A stretch of 62,575 nt of DNA, from positions 1 through 62,575 of the forward strand of contig PMHV01000036.1 in NCBI GenBank assembly GCA_003156805.1, written 5' to 3'. Below are positions 9,324 to 18,155 of the stretch, one piece after another. Within the stretch, counting starts at the first letter, position 1, and every line of letters begins with the position of its first letter. Below the pieces are notes generated by a model. The model was not told the origin of the DNA. It did not search any database and worked only from the letters and a program-made list of their open reading frames with translations. The stretch comes from Acidobacteriaceae bacterium (GTDB lineage: Bacteria; Acidobacteriota; Terriglobia; Terriglobales; Acidobacteriaceae). The position numbers and the translations under genes were made by a program.

Positions 9324-11235
9324 TTTCCGGCTTGCGCTGAACAACTTCCACCGAGAAATCTGCACGCCGGTGATAATGACGGCGATTGCGAGCGGTTACG
9401 GGAAAGACGATCGGCTGGGCGGAAATAATTCCTTTGCCTTCTTTCACTGTGATGAATTGATTGGGCTTGACGTTTGAGATCGAGTCCTTTTGGCCGCTGG
9501 GCCAAACAATCTCCAGGCTCACGGCCTTGCCACCTTCCGGTTTGCCGAGCCCAAAGGTAATTGGCAGCTCGCTTTGGGATAAATAGCTTGAACCAGTCTT
9601 AACCATGGCGAACAGGCGCGTTCCTTTGTTGGTTGTGACCGTGACCTTAGCGCCTATGCCATCGCGGTTCGATCGTGTGCCTACGGTCTTCACCCGCAGC
9701 ATGTCGTTCTGGTTTCCGTTGTCATTACGCAGCAGCCGCGCCGGCCCGTTGTTGGCTGTAATTAATAAATCCAGATCACCATCATTGTCAAAATCTCCAT
9801 AGGCTGCGCCGCGACCCACGATCGCCCGCTGCAGCGCGGGGCCGAGTTTCGTGGTCACTTCTTCAAATTTATTCTTGCCCAGGTTGCGGAAGAGATGAGG
9901 CGGTTGCGCATACTTGACGTTTGGCTGCACCACACTGATGTCGTCGGAGACGTGGCCGTTAACGGCAAGAATATCCAGCAGACCATCGAGGTCATAATCA
10001 AGAAAGAAAGTGCTGAAGGTAAGCGACTTGGTCGATATCCTCTTGATGCCCGTAGCGGGAGCTTCATCCGTAAACAAGCCCGAGCCATCGTTGTGGTAGA
10101 GCGCGATCCCCTCGTTCGTGAAGTTACCGATCACCAGGCTTTGCCATCCGGAGTTGTCGTAGTCGGCTGCATCCGTACCCATCCCAGCGCGCACCGTGCC
10201 CGCTTCGCCGTAAGCCACGCCGGCAGCGACTGCGACATCCGTGAAAGTACCATTGCGGTTATTGTGGTAGAGCTTGTTTGGTTCGGTGTCGTCGGAAACG
10301 AAAAGGTCGAGCCAGCCATCGTTGTCATAATCCAACAACGCGATGCCAAGCGATTTGCTCGTGGGATCGTAGAGACCGGCGCGCCGCGTTACGTTCTCAA
10401 ACGTTCCATCGCCCTTGTTGTGGAAGAGCGTCGAGCTTTGGCCTTTGTACCTCTGCGGAGTGCAATAAGACTTGTTCTTATTGTCGAGCGAACAGTATTG
10501 ATCCGTCTCAATGGACCAGTCGATGTAGTGGGCGACGAAAAGATCCAGCTTGCCGTCGTTGTCATAGTCAAACCACACGGCGCTTGCAGAAAATCCCGGA
10601 TCGGCCACGCCTGCTTTGACGGTAACGTCGGCAAACTTGCCATTGCCAAGATTGTGGAAGAGATGGTTGGACCCGACGGCGGTGATGTAAATGTCTTCAT
10701 AGCCATCGTTGTCATAATCGCCGACGGCACAGCCCATCCCGTACATTTCAACCGCGAGGCCGGTCTGCCGCGTCACATCGGTAAACGTTCCGTCTCTATT
10801 ATTGTGATACAGCGCGGGGAAGGATTTGCCAGACTTATGTCCCGGCCAGTCCATGGAATTGACCAGGAGAATGTCCTGCCATCCGTCATTGTCGTAATCG
10901 AGAAAGCATGCGCCGCTGCCCATGGTCTCCGGGAGATACTTTTTTCCGAAAGCACCACTGTTGTGTTTGAAGTGAATGCCTGCCTGGGCGGTGACATCCG
11001 TGAACTCGATCGGGCCGGAAGGACGCGAGGTCGTCACAGGCGAGTCCGGCGACGGCGAGACGGACGGAGGCGCAGGTGGCGTGGGAATTTGGGCTTGCGT
11101 TCCTGGTGCAGTCCCAGGCGCGCTCGATTGCTTTGGCTTGCAACCCACCAGAGCGAGGATCGCACACAATAGCAGACAGCAAGCGGCACCACCTTGCAAC
11201 ACGAGAGATTGAGTGCCCCCTTCGCCAATGATCAC
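9160..11235 (-). CDS. CRTAC1-type FG-GAP / ASPIC-UnbV lipoprotein
   Basis: Predicted exported lipoprotein: a hydrophobic stretch ends in LALVGC, then a Pro/Ser/Thr linker. The frame is open further up (to 11283), but the GTG at 11235 overlaps the TGA of the UnbU-like gene (GTGA), so that start is chosen. Several FG-GAP/VCBS repeats with DYDNDG calcium-binding loops (DYDNDGWQDILL, DYDNDGYEDIYI, DYDNDGKLDLFV and more) form a seven-bladed propeller, followed by an ASPIC/UnbV C-terminal domain (GTRSNRDGIGAKVTV, ITFGLGKPEGGKAVSLEIVW). The domain ends near 9330; the last 50 or so residues are Arg/His-rich and read antisense to the neighbouring AhpD-like gene, so the original stop was probably lost. 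Confidence 0.87.
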   Translation of the reverse strand: MIIGEGGTQSLVLQGGAACCLLLCAILALVGCKPKQSSAPGTAPGTQAQIPTPPAPPSVSPSPDSPVTTSRPSGPIEFTDVTAQAGIHFKHNSGAFGKKYLPETMGSGACFLDYDNDGWQDILLVNSMDWPGHKSGKSFPALYHNNRDGTFTDVTRQTGLAVEMYGMGCAVGDYDNDGYEDIYITAVGSNHLFHNLGNGKFADVTVKAGVADPGFSASAVWFDYDNDGKLDLFVAHYIDWSIETDQYCSLDNKNKSYCTPQRYKGQSSTLFHNKGDGTFENVTRRAGLYDPTSKSLGIALLDYDNDGWLDLFVSDDTEPNKLYHNNRNGTFTDVAVAAGVAYGEAGTVRAGMGTDAADYDNSGWQSLVIGNFTNEGIALYHNDGSGLFTDEAPATGIKRISTKSLTFSTFFLDYDLDGLLDILAVNGHVSDDISVVQPNVKYAQPPHLFRNLGKNKFEEVTTKLGPALQRAIVGRGAAYGDFDNDGDLDLLITANNGPARLLRNDNGNQNDMLRVKTVGTRSNRDGIGAKVTVTTNKGTRLFAMVKTGSSYLSQSELPITFGLGKPEGGKAVSLEIVWPSGQKDSISNVKPNQFITVKEGKGIISAQPIVFPVTARNRRHYHRRADFSVEVVQRKPETRHALSQLPVSVRSTERSPLQPAVCHSRDTCPDRWVPKLPDRRRSGCTCKMRLR

Positions 11236-12104
11236 TGCGCCACCGTTGGTGTCGCAGCGCGCGCGCGGCGCGAATCCAGCCAAATCTCGATCAGCATGGC
11301 GGCTGGACCCACAACGAAGAGGGCATAGAAAGGCGCGTAAACAATCTGGTTCAAGCGCAGCACCATTTCAAACAGCGCCACCAAGAATACGACCACGCAT
11401 TGTCCACTCTTGGAGCGAACCGTAGTCTTTGGATCGGTAATCATGAAGAAGATGAACAGTTGGTACATCGGACCGGTGATTGGTGCAATCTCCGACTGCC
11501 ACGGGCTTCCCGTCATCCAGCTTCGCAAAAATGCCAAAGCAATAAACGATGCAACGTAAATGCCAGTGATGTGAAAACGCCGGAGACGCCAGATAATGAC
11601 GGAGCCGAGCGTCCAGATGACGATCATGGGCCAAAGGTAATTGCCCCACTGGATGCTCAACGTGGCCACCGTCTCAGCCGCGAGAAACAGCATCACGGAG
11701 ATGCCGAAATTGGACGGGTTCCAGATATGGCGGTCCTTGACCCGCAACACGTATTTGGATGTGATGGAAATCGCGCTGCACAGCGCGTAAGGCCAAAAGG
11801 CTGGCGAGCGAATCAGAATGCCAACGCTGATGCCCGTGATGTAAGCGCTGGCGGGGTGGACCCATTTGTGAAAGAAAATCCTCCCGAGCACAAGTTCGAT
11901 CAGAATGCTTGTAATGATCGCCAGCAGCGTCTTCTGGTAGCTCTCGAGAATGCCGAATGACAGGTGACCGGCCAACAGAATGCAGGTAATGAAAGCGGGC
12001 GCGATGTATCGGTTGTCGAGACCAAACAGTGGATTCCGGTGGGCCGGCGCCTGAGGCGGCTGGATTTGAGGCGGAAAGACTGGCGCGCTCGTCTGCTGAC
12101 TCAC
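11232..12104 (-). CDS. UnbU-like integral membrane protein (RnfD/NqrB-related)
   Basis: 290-residue polytopic membrane protein with about eight to nine hydrophobic helices after a Pro-rich N-terminus. IWNPSNFGISVMLFL and FFMITDPKTTVRSKSG match the RnfD/NqrB/UnbU family (NP-x-N/A-FG and FFM-x-TDP motifs). UnbU was named as one of the conserved genes of actinobacterial enediyne clusters, next to UnbV. RnfD and NqrB carry covalent FMN at an [S/D]GAT motif; I do not see one here, so flavin loading is doubtful. It overlaps the upstream CRTAC1 gene by four bases and the downstream one by GTGA, so all three are coupled. Likely a membrane electron-transfer or transport partner of the propeller proteins. 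Confidence 0.8.
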   Translation of the reverse strand: MSQQTSAPVFPPQIQPPQAPAHRNPLFGLDNRYIAPAFITCILLAGHLSFGILESYQKTLLAIITSILIELVLGRIFFHKWVHPASAYITGISVGILIRSPAFWPYALCSAISITSKYVLRVKDRHIWNPSNFGISVMLFLAAETVATLSIQWGNYLWPMIVIWTLGSVIIWRLRRFHITGIYVASFIALAFLRSWMTGSPWQSEIAPITGPMYQLFIFFMITDPKTTVRSKSGQCVVVFLVALFEMVLRLNQIVYAPFYALFVVGPAAMLIEIWLDSRRARAATPTVAQ

Positions 12105-13912
12105 GCTGGCTCCTTCATCTTGTGCAGTTGATCCGCGGCAGGTTTGTCGATGGTCTGAATTTTGCCGGATGGCCAGTGAATCACGGCCTTCTCAATGTGC
12201 GGGTTCCTGCCAAGACCGAAATGCAGCCGGCGGTCATTCTGCGCGGCAAAACCGCTGCCGCCGGAAACCTCTTGCACCTGCTGCTGGCCATTCCAAAACA
12301 ATGTAACCTCGGCGCCGATCGCGCTGCGGTTACTCCCGCTGTGACTGGCGGTATTTCCTTCCAACTCAAATTCGATCCACTCGTTCCCGGGCGCGACGGT
12401 GTTCTTGTAAAGAAGCAATGGACCGTTTTGATTGGCAACAACAACGTCCAGCACACCGCGGTTCCACAAATCCACCAACGCCACGGAACGCCCATCATAG
12501 ACATCCGTAACGCCAACGGCCTGGGCGACATCGACAAACTTGCCGGCCCCATCATTTAACCAGACTCGCTTGGTTTGATAGCCCGACAAACTGCGTCCCT
12601 CAAACGCCGGCCAGTTCTTGGCATCGCCGATGATGGAACTGTTCCCGCCGGCGACTTTGGAAAAGTCGTACCAGTAACTTCGATTCCGGTCGAGAGAGAT
12701 GTAGCCGTTCGTAAGATACAGGTCGAGCGTTCCATCGTTGTTCAAATCGCCAAACTGCGCGCCAAAGCTCCATCCGCCAAGTTCCACGCCGAAGTCGCGC
12801 GCCAGGTTCTGATACTTGATCGTATCGCCCGCAGTGCCTTCCTTCGGCACCCACAAATTGTTGCCCTGGATGAGAATGCCGTCCTCCGAAATATTGGAAA
12901 CGTAAACGGCGTATCTGCCTTGATTGAGGATATCGCCAAATGCGGCATTCATACCGCTCTTGGGGGCGAAGCCGACACCCGCCTGTTCGCCGACCTCGTG
13001 AAACCGTTTGCCGTCGTTGAAGTAGAGTTCTGACACTCCATAATCATTCGCCACAAACAAATCGGGATGGCCGGTGCCGCGCAGATCAGCCGCAGCGGCA
13101 GCCAAGGCCCATCGCCGGCTGCTGATGCCAACTTTCTCGCTGACCTCTTCAAATTTGCCGTTGCCGAGATTGTGAAACAAATACTTTCGTCCGCCATTCT
13201 TGGCGTACTCGAAACTGTCGGGCATGATGCGCGTCGTTGTGAGATGCCAAAGATCGATGTCTTCGGAATAGTATCCGCCGACGAAAAGATCCAAAAGTCC
13301 GTCGCCGTCATAGTCGAACCAGATGGCCGTGTTCGCGTTGATCCAAGGCGGCAATCGAGCTTGCTCGGTTACTCGCGTGAAGCCGTGGCCCTGATCATTG
13401 TGAAATAACTCGGGACGCCCCCACTTGATCAGAAACAAATCTTCATATCCGTCGTTGTCAAAATCTCCCCAAACTGCCCCGGTCGAAACTCCGGTGCCGG
13501 GTTGGTTCACGTCAGCAATGCCCATATCTCCGGCGACGTCCTGGAATGTGCCGTCATGCATGTTGCGATAGAGGGCATTCTTGCTGCCGATAGCGCTGTT
13601 GGTGACATAGATGTCGGGCCAGCCGTCGCGATCGAAATCGACGATCGACACTGACGCGCCCATCGAAGCAACCTCCGGCGTGATGGGATCTAACTTGAGA
13701 TCGAGCCGGGGAGACTGATGTACAAAATTGATGCCCGCTGCGTGAGAGACTTCTTCGAGATAGAAGCCATGGCGAGCTAATGCCGTCTTCGCATCGATCT
13801 TCGATCCGCCGGCTTCACGCCCAGCCGACATCCGCTTAATAACGAAAGGAGTAGCCAGTAGCGCGATAAAGAAGAGAACGAGGAAGACCCTTGCGATCCG
13901 GTTGCCTGTCAT
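12101..13912 (-). CDS. CRTAC1-type FG-GAP / ASPIC-UnbV protein with N-terminal membrane anchor
   Basis: 603 residues. One N-terminal helix (about 8-25) serves as an anchor or uncleaved signal; no lipobox is seen. Repeated DxDxDG loops (DFDRDGWPDIYV, DFDNDGYEDLFL, DYDGDGLLDLFV, DLNNDGTLDLYL) mark a calcium-binding beta-propeller, and the end is an ASPIC/UnbV domain (SNRSAIGAEVTLFW, FGLGRNPHIEKAVIHWPSGK). It is a paralogue of the gene at 9160-11235. Both ends overlap neighbours by four bases (ATGA type), showing an operon. The protein should face the periplasm. Enzymatic activity is not known for this family; adhesion or scaffold roles are possible. Confidence 0.88.
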   Translation of the reverse strand: MTGNRIARVFLVLFFIALLATPFVIKRMSAGREAGGSKIDAKTALARHGFYLEEVSHAAGINFVHQSPRLDLKLDPITPEVASMGASVSIVDFDRDGWPDIYVTNSAIGSKNALYRNMHDGTFQDVAGDMGIADVNQPGTGVSTGAVWGDFDNDGYEDLFLIKWGRPELFHNDQGHGFTRVTEQARLPPWINANTAIWFDYDGDGLLDLFVGGYYSEDIDLWHLTTTRIMPDSFEYAKNGGRKYLFHNLGNGKFEEVSEKVGISSRRWALAAAAADLRGTGHPDLFVANDYGVSELYFNDGKRFHEVGEQAGVGFAPKSGMNAAFGDILNQGRYAVYVSNISEDGILIQGNNLWVPKEGTAGDTIKYQNLARDFGVELGGWSFGAQFGDLNNDGTLDLYLTNGYISLDRNRSYWYDFSKVAGGNSSIIGDAKNWPAFEGRSLSGYQTKRVWLNDGAGKFVDVAQAVGVTDVYDGRSVALVDLWNRGVLDVVVANQNGPLLLYKNTVAPGNEWIEFELEGNTASHSGSNRSAIGAEVTLFWNGQQQVQEVSGGSGFAAQNDRRLHFGLGRNPHIEKAVIHWPSGKIQTIDKPAADQLHKMKEPA

Positions 13913-16900
13913 CTGCCGGTTTCATCCCTCAATGCGTTCTTGAAGACCTCAGGAGTTATATAGCGCGTGTGATAGGTCTGCCAATCCTCGGGATGCTGCC
14001 GGTAGACCCACTCATCTTCAAGCCTGCCCGGCCGGGTCGTGTACTCATTCTTGGCGTGATACGGCAAAGGCAGCACGGTCTTGGAGAAAGTTGAGTTGTA
14101 ATCGCCGTCTTTGATCCAGCCGTCGCCGACGATTACGAAGTCGCGCACCCAGCCTGCGGGCGGAGGCGGCTGCTCAGCGAAACGCAGCGACAGCTCATCG
14201 CCGGAATTCACAATCACGTAACGGTCGTCGATTTTGTTGATCAGTTCGCGCACGTCGCCGTAGCGTGTGTAATAGCCGATCAGATCGCGCCAGCGCTGCT
14301 TGGTTCCTTCAATCTGGTTGTAGTCGGGAACTTCGGGCGCGCCCGCACCCACGGGCATGTGCATGATGGAATATCCGCGATAGTGCAAATCTGCAACGGT
14401 GGGATCTAAAGTGGCCGTTTTCAAAGGAGTATCCGGCGCGCCCTGCGCCCAATGAATCGCATCCCAGTAGATCTCCAGATTGGTGCGCAGCCGCACGCGG
14501 CGCGGAGTTCCGGGCCGAAAGACATTGGTCAGATTGAATAGAATTGTTTTTTTCCGTCCTGCGGGAAAGCCCAGATTGTCCTGAGCCGTAACCCAGCCGC
14601 CCCGTCCGTCCGGCACTTCAACGCTCAACCCGTGGGCACGCCAGCGGCTGCCTTGAGTGATGGCCACATTCACCGACGACTCTGTATCGTGAATCGAGCC
14701 CTGCGCAATCAAATACAGCGGACCACTTTTCGGCGCATCCTCGCCGAGATCCACTTCGAGATAGTGATCGCGCGTCACTCCCTGATACTGCCCGCGGCCA
14801 AAACTGGCAACGGCCCTTCCGTCGAGCGTACTGACGATGTCGGTGACGTCCTGACCGGTGTCATCGATGGCGCGCGCGATTTTGTGCGGCGTGGCCACGG
14901 TTGTGATGCCAAGCTTCAGCGGAGGAATTACGAAACGCTCATCGACAACAATCTCGGTGCCAACAGGATGGTCGACGGCCATGAGCGCCAGATAGTCGTA
15001 GTAGTAGACCTCCCATAACTCCGCGGTGATGCGTAGGTCGTAATAGCCGTCATGCGACGCGAGTTGGTCGCGCCCAATCTTGTACCACTCACCGGTGGCC
15101 GCGATCTGTGCGGAGCCAAGAGTATTGATGCGCAAACCAATGGCGGAGCCCCAGGGCACAGCGTCCTTCACAAACTCCATCCGCCTTCCGTTATAGGCGT
15201 AGAGAAACGGACACGAAGCCTTCAGGCGTTGCTCGGTCACAACCTCCGTGTCCGCCTTCACGCCAAATTCGGCGCGCACAGTACCATTTGGCCAGACCAC
15301 CCGCACCACCTCCGCCTGGGTTTGCTCTCCTAACCCGAAATGAAGTTGAGGGCCGGTGATCGGTTGCTTCTGCACCACTAAGCCGGAGCGAATTTCGATT
15401 TCGCCGCCAACGCCGAATGGGTTTATGCGTTGGTCGCCAACGGCTTGTACCGCGTGCGGCCGAACCACTTGCCAGTGATAATTCTTCGATCCTTGATTGA
15501 TTGCCTGCACCGGTTGTCCGTCGGCGGAAAGACCCAGGAGATCGAGCTTGCCATCCCCATTCAGGTCCGCTACGTCAAACACCAGCGCCGGTCCCGCCGG
15601 GTGGTTCAGCGGCGCGAAGTTGCCTTTGTCGTCGCCGAGCCAAATCAGCGCGCCGGCTGCGCTGGCGCCAGGCACATGCTTTGTCGAAGCCAGAAACAGA
15701 TCGAGTGCTCCATTATTATCGAGATCCGCTATGTGCAGGCGCGCCTCGCCCGCTAGATTGTTGGCAGCATCCGGCACTCGGGCAATCTCCGCCGTGTCCC
15801 AGCCTTGTCCTTCGTTCTTGTCGGAAATCCGAAGGATGGTGCCGTCAGCTTGCACTGCCAAAAGATCGAGCACGCCGTCGTTGTTCGCATCGGCCACTGC
15901 AATTGCTTTGACGAGCTGCAAACCGGCAGGAAGGGCCCGCTCGCGGAACTGGCCTTGCCGTTCATTCATAAAGACGTGCAACCGCCCCGCCCCATCGATG
16001 ATGGCGGCGTCGGGATTGCCGTCGCCATCAAGATCAGCCCAGGCAAATCCGCGCAAACCCGTGATTCCGGTGAAGGGGTGTATCGCCAGAAAGGTGCCGT
16101 CGCCGTTATTTCTTAATACAACAGGCAATCCGCCACTCGTGCCCAGCACGATATCGAGATCACCGTCCGCTTCAATGTCAACCGCCCACGCGCCGGTGTA
16201 GTGAGCATCGATCACGGACCTCGGCAATTTAGTCTGCGCAGTTACGTCGGTGAACGCGCCCGGGCTGTCCTGGCGGAACAGGCGCACGCCTCCCGCGCCC
16301 GCGAGCACCAGGTCGGTTTTGAAATCGTAGTTAAAGTCGATTTGAAGAATCCCCTCAGGCCATGGCGGAATATTAGATGGTCCGCCGGGAAACGGAAGCG
16401 TTGCGCCGCTGGACAAACGCACTTCGTGACCGTCGGCTTCGGCAACCACAGGCGCGCCGGCGCTGCCGAACTGGATAGCTCCAATCCAATTCCAGCGACG
16501 CCTGCCAGCATCCGGAACTGGCTGAGAGCCGAATCGGATGGCCATATCTGGCGGCGCCGGCCTGAAGATAGGCGATTCCAATCGCAGAAAGTGAGTGAAG
16601 GGCTGCGCTTCTTCCCCAGCCGGCGCCTTGATGATGGAGAGGCTCTGGCGGTACTCCGGAACGCGCATGAGCACATTGCGCAGAAAGGTGGTTCGGGTGG
16701 CGGCCACGCGTAAATCCGTGCCGGCCGCAGCAGTTTGCACCGCGGCAAACTGCTGCTGCACTTCCAGCGGCCATGCCGATGATCGAGCGCCAATTTGAGC
16801 TACTGCCGATTTCAGTGTTACAGCATCGCCGCGTTTCGCGGCGACACGGCTCAATTCGATCAAGGCTGCGAGATTGTCCGGCTGCGCCGCGAGAATTTTC

Positions 16901-17463
16901 TGAATCGTCTGCTGAAATTCGGCTCCGCTGTTGGCATCGCCCTGCCGTTCGATCTCTTCCGCAAGCGCATAAGCTGCCCGCAGGTTCTTCGGATTGAGGT
17001 CTACTGCCTCGCGCAGGTCGGCGATCGCTTCTGCGGAATGGCCGCGATCACCTTCAAGAATTCCAAGCAGATCGTAGATTTGGTCGTTTTGCGGGGCAAG
17101 ATCGCGCGCCCGTTCGAGTCTTTGCGCCGCCATGTCGTAGTTTCGCTGGCGCAACGCCAGTACTCCCCAGTTAGCCCAACCGGCGGGTTCTCCCGGCACG
17201 AGCTGGGTTACTTCGGAAAGTTTGCTCTCGGCGTGAACATCATCGCCGACCTGCAGCGCCGCCAATCCAACATAGAACGCCGAAACAACGTCGGCATATG
17301 CTTTCGAACCTATCTCAGGCAGCTTGGGGCCGGAATGGCATCCCGAGAGCACCGCTGCAAGGCTTCCGAGAAGGAAGCAGGCCACCACGCCTTGGGGAGT
17401 GACCGACCGCCTGTTACTCACAGCGGAAGCTCGCTCGCAATCGCTGAATGAATTGATGCACAT
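13909..17463 (-). CDS. Large TPR + FG-GAP + ASPIC/UnbV lipoprotein with a long unassigned C-terminal region
   Basis: 1184 residues, predicted lipoprotein (LAAVLSGC, Cys at about 42). TPR repeats span roughly 60-240 (for example LAPQNDQIYDLLGILEGD), followed by FG-GAP propeller repeats at about 360-640 (DADGDLDIVL-type loops) and an ASPIC/UnbV-like segment near 690-735 (GGEIEIRSG, HFGLGEQTQAEVVRVVWPNG). The last 440 residues (from about CPFLYAYNGRRMEFVKD) do not match a domain I can name; they hold two probable beta-sandwich stretches. TPRs on an exported protein suggest protein-protein docking. It overlaps the next gene by four bases. It is the largest member of the operon and may be its scaffold. 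Confidence 0.83.
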   Translation of the reverse strand: MCINSFSDCERASAVSNRRSVTPQGVVACFLLGSLAAVLSGCHSGPKLPEIGSKAYADVVSAFYVGLAALQVGDDVHAESKLSEVTQLVPGEPAGWANWGVLALRQRNYDMAAQRLERARDLAPQNDQIYDLLGILEGDRGHSAEAIADLREAVDLNPKNLRAAYALAEEIERQGDANSGAEFQQTIQKILAAQPDNLAALIELSRVAAKRGDAVTLKSAVAQIGARSSAWPLEVQQQFAAVQTAAAGTDLRVAATRTTFLRNVLMRVPEYRQSLSIIKAPAGEEAQPFTHFLRLESPIFRPAPPDMAIRFGSQPVPDAGRRRWNWIGAIQFGSAGAPVVAEADGHEVRLSSGATLPFPGGPSNIPPWPEGILQIDFNYDFKTDLVLAGAGGVRLFRQDSPGAFTDVTAQTKLPRSVIDAHYTGAWAVDIEADGDLDIVLGTSGGLPVVLRNNGDGTFLAIHPFTGITGLRGFAWADLDGDGNPDAAIIDGAGRLHVFMNERQGQFRERALPAGLQLVKAIAVADANNDGVLDLLAVQADGTILRISDKNEGQGWDTAEIARVPDAANNLAGEARLHIADLDNNGALDLFLASTKHVPGASAAGALIWLGDDKGNFAPLNHPAGPALVFDVADLNGDGKLDLLGLSADGQPVQAINQGSKNYHWQVVRPHAVQAVGDQRINPFGVGGEIEIRSGLVVQKQPITGPQLHFGLGEQTQAEVVRVVWPNGTVRAEFGVKADTEVVTEQRLKASCPFLYAYNGRRMEFVKDAVPWGSAIGLRINTLGSAQIAATGEWYKIGRDQLASHDGYYDLRITAELWEVYYYDYLALMAVDHPVGTEIVVDERFVIPPLKLGITTVATPHKIARAIDDTGQDVTDIVSTLDGRAVASFGRGQYQGVTRDHYLEVDLGEDAPKSGPLYLIAQGSIHDTESSVNVAITQGSRWRAHGLSVEVPDGRGGWVTAQDNLGFPAGRKKTILFNLTNVFRPGTPRRVRLRTNLEIYWDAIHWAQGAPDTPLKTATLDPTVADLHYRGYSIMHMPVGAGAPEVPDYNQIEGTKQRWRDLIGYYTRYGDVRELINKIDDRYVIVNSGDELSLRFAEQPPPPAGWVRDFVIVGDGWIKDGDYNSTFSKTVLPLPYHAKNEYTTRPGRLEDEWVYRQHPEDWQTYHTRYITPEVFKNALRDETGR

Positions 17464-17507
17464 TAGAAACCAGCTCCATCAGAAAGTAGCGTTCGGCAAT
17501 CGCGGGG

Positions 17508-18131
17508 TCAATTGGCGCGGCCCGCGTTGCCTGCCATTTGTGTTGTATTTGCTGCGCGATCCTCTTGCCCCAATTGCCCGTTCCTGCGCCGCCGCGCGCG
17601 CGAAACACCGCGGAGCCACAAGAATGCCACCAGGAGAAACGGCAAAAGATACAACAAAAGGTCCCACCGGCCAAACCCAGGCGGAGTCACTTCTACTTGA
17701 GCCGTTGCCTCGCCGCCGCCTTGCGAACTCTGCAGGACAAGACGCACGCGCCACAATTCCTGCCGGTCGAACTCGGCCTGAGCGTTGAATTGCACTTGTC
17801 CGTGCGATTTCACACGCTCGGCGGCATAAAACCTCTCAGGCAGCCGGCCGGTTACTGGCTGCACGCCTATCTTGATCTTGAGGTCATCTGGAACCCTACC
17901 GCCTGGCGCCGATTCCACAAATACGTAGAAAGCTCCGCTGCCCACGTCAGGATGAGTCCAAAGAGCAACTATACAAGGCCCAATCTTCTTGTTCTCAATA
18001 ATGGGAAACGGCGGGCCATTATGTGCGCTGGCTGGCAAAGGCAACATCAGCAAAAGCACAGCCAGAAGCCCAACCGGAATTTTTCCCCTACCTGTAAGGC
18101 GATTCGGCATCTCGTAAACAAACGCCACCAC
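17508..18131 (-). CDS. Exported membrane-anchored protein, predicted mature N-terminal histidine
   Basis: 207 residues from a GTG at 18131 (preceded by a GGTGGA-like site); an ATG at codon 8 is the alternative. A signal peptide ends at PLPASA (residue 36), so cleavage would leave His-Asn-Gly-Pro-Pro as the mature start. A beta-rich domain follows (LWTHPDVGSGAFYVFVE, about 54-75, then to about 150), then one C-terminal helix (about 160-180) and an Arg-rich cytoplasmic tail. I cannot name the family with certainty; small proteins of this kind are found beside FixH/YtkA-like genes. An N-terminal His is a feature of copper histidine-brace proteins such as CopC, so copper binding is a reasonable guess only. 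Confidence 0.65.
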   Translation of the reverse strand: MVAFVYEMPNRLTGRGKIPVGLLAVLLLMLPLPASAHNGPPFPIIENKKIGPCIVALWTHPDVGSGAFYVFVESAPGGRVPDDLKIKIGVQPVTGRLPERFYAAERVKSHGQVQFNAQAEFDRQELWRVRLVLQSSQGGGEATAQVEVTPPGFGRWDLLLYLLPFLLVAFLWLRGVSRARRRRNGQLGQEDRAANTTQMAGNAGRAN

Positions 18132-18155
18132 GATTCCACCATCATTCTGAACCGG

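Noticed and set aside
9895-11172. 425-codon plus-strand frame opposite the CRTAC1-type gene
   Set aside because: It is the antisense shadow of the repetitive DxDNDG propeller codons, which lack stops on the other strand.
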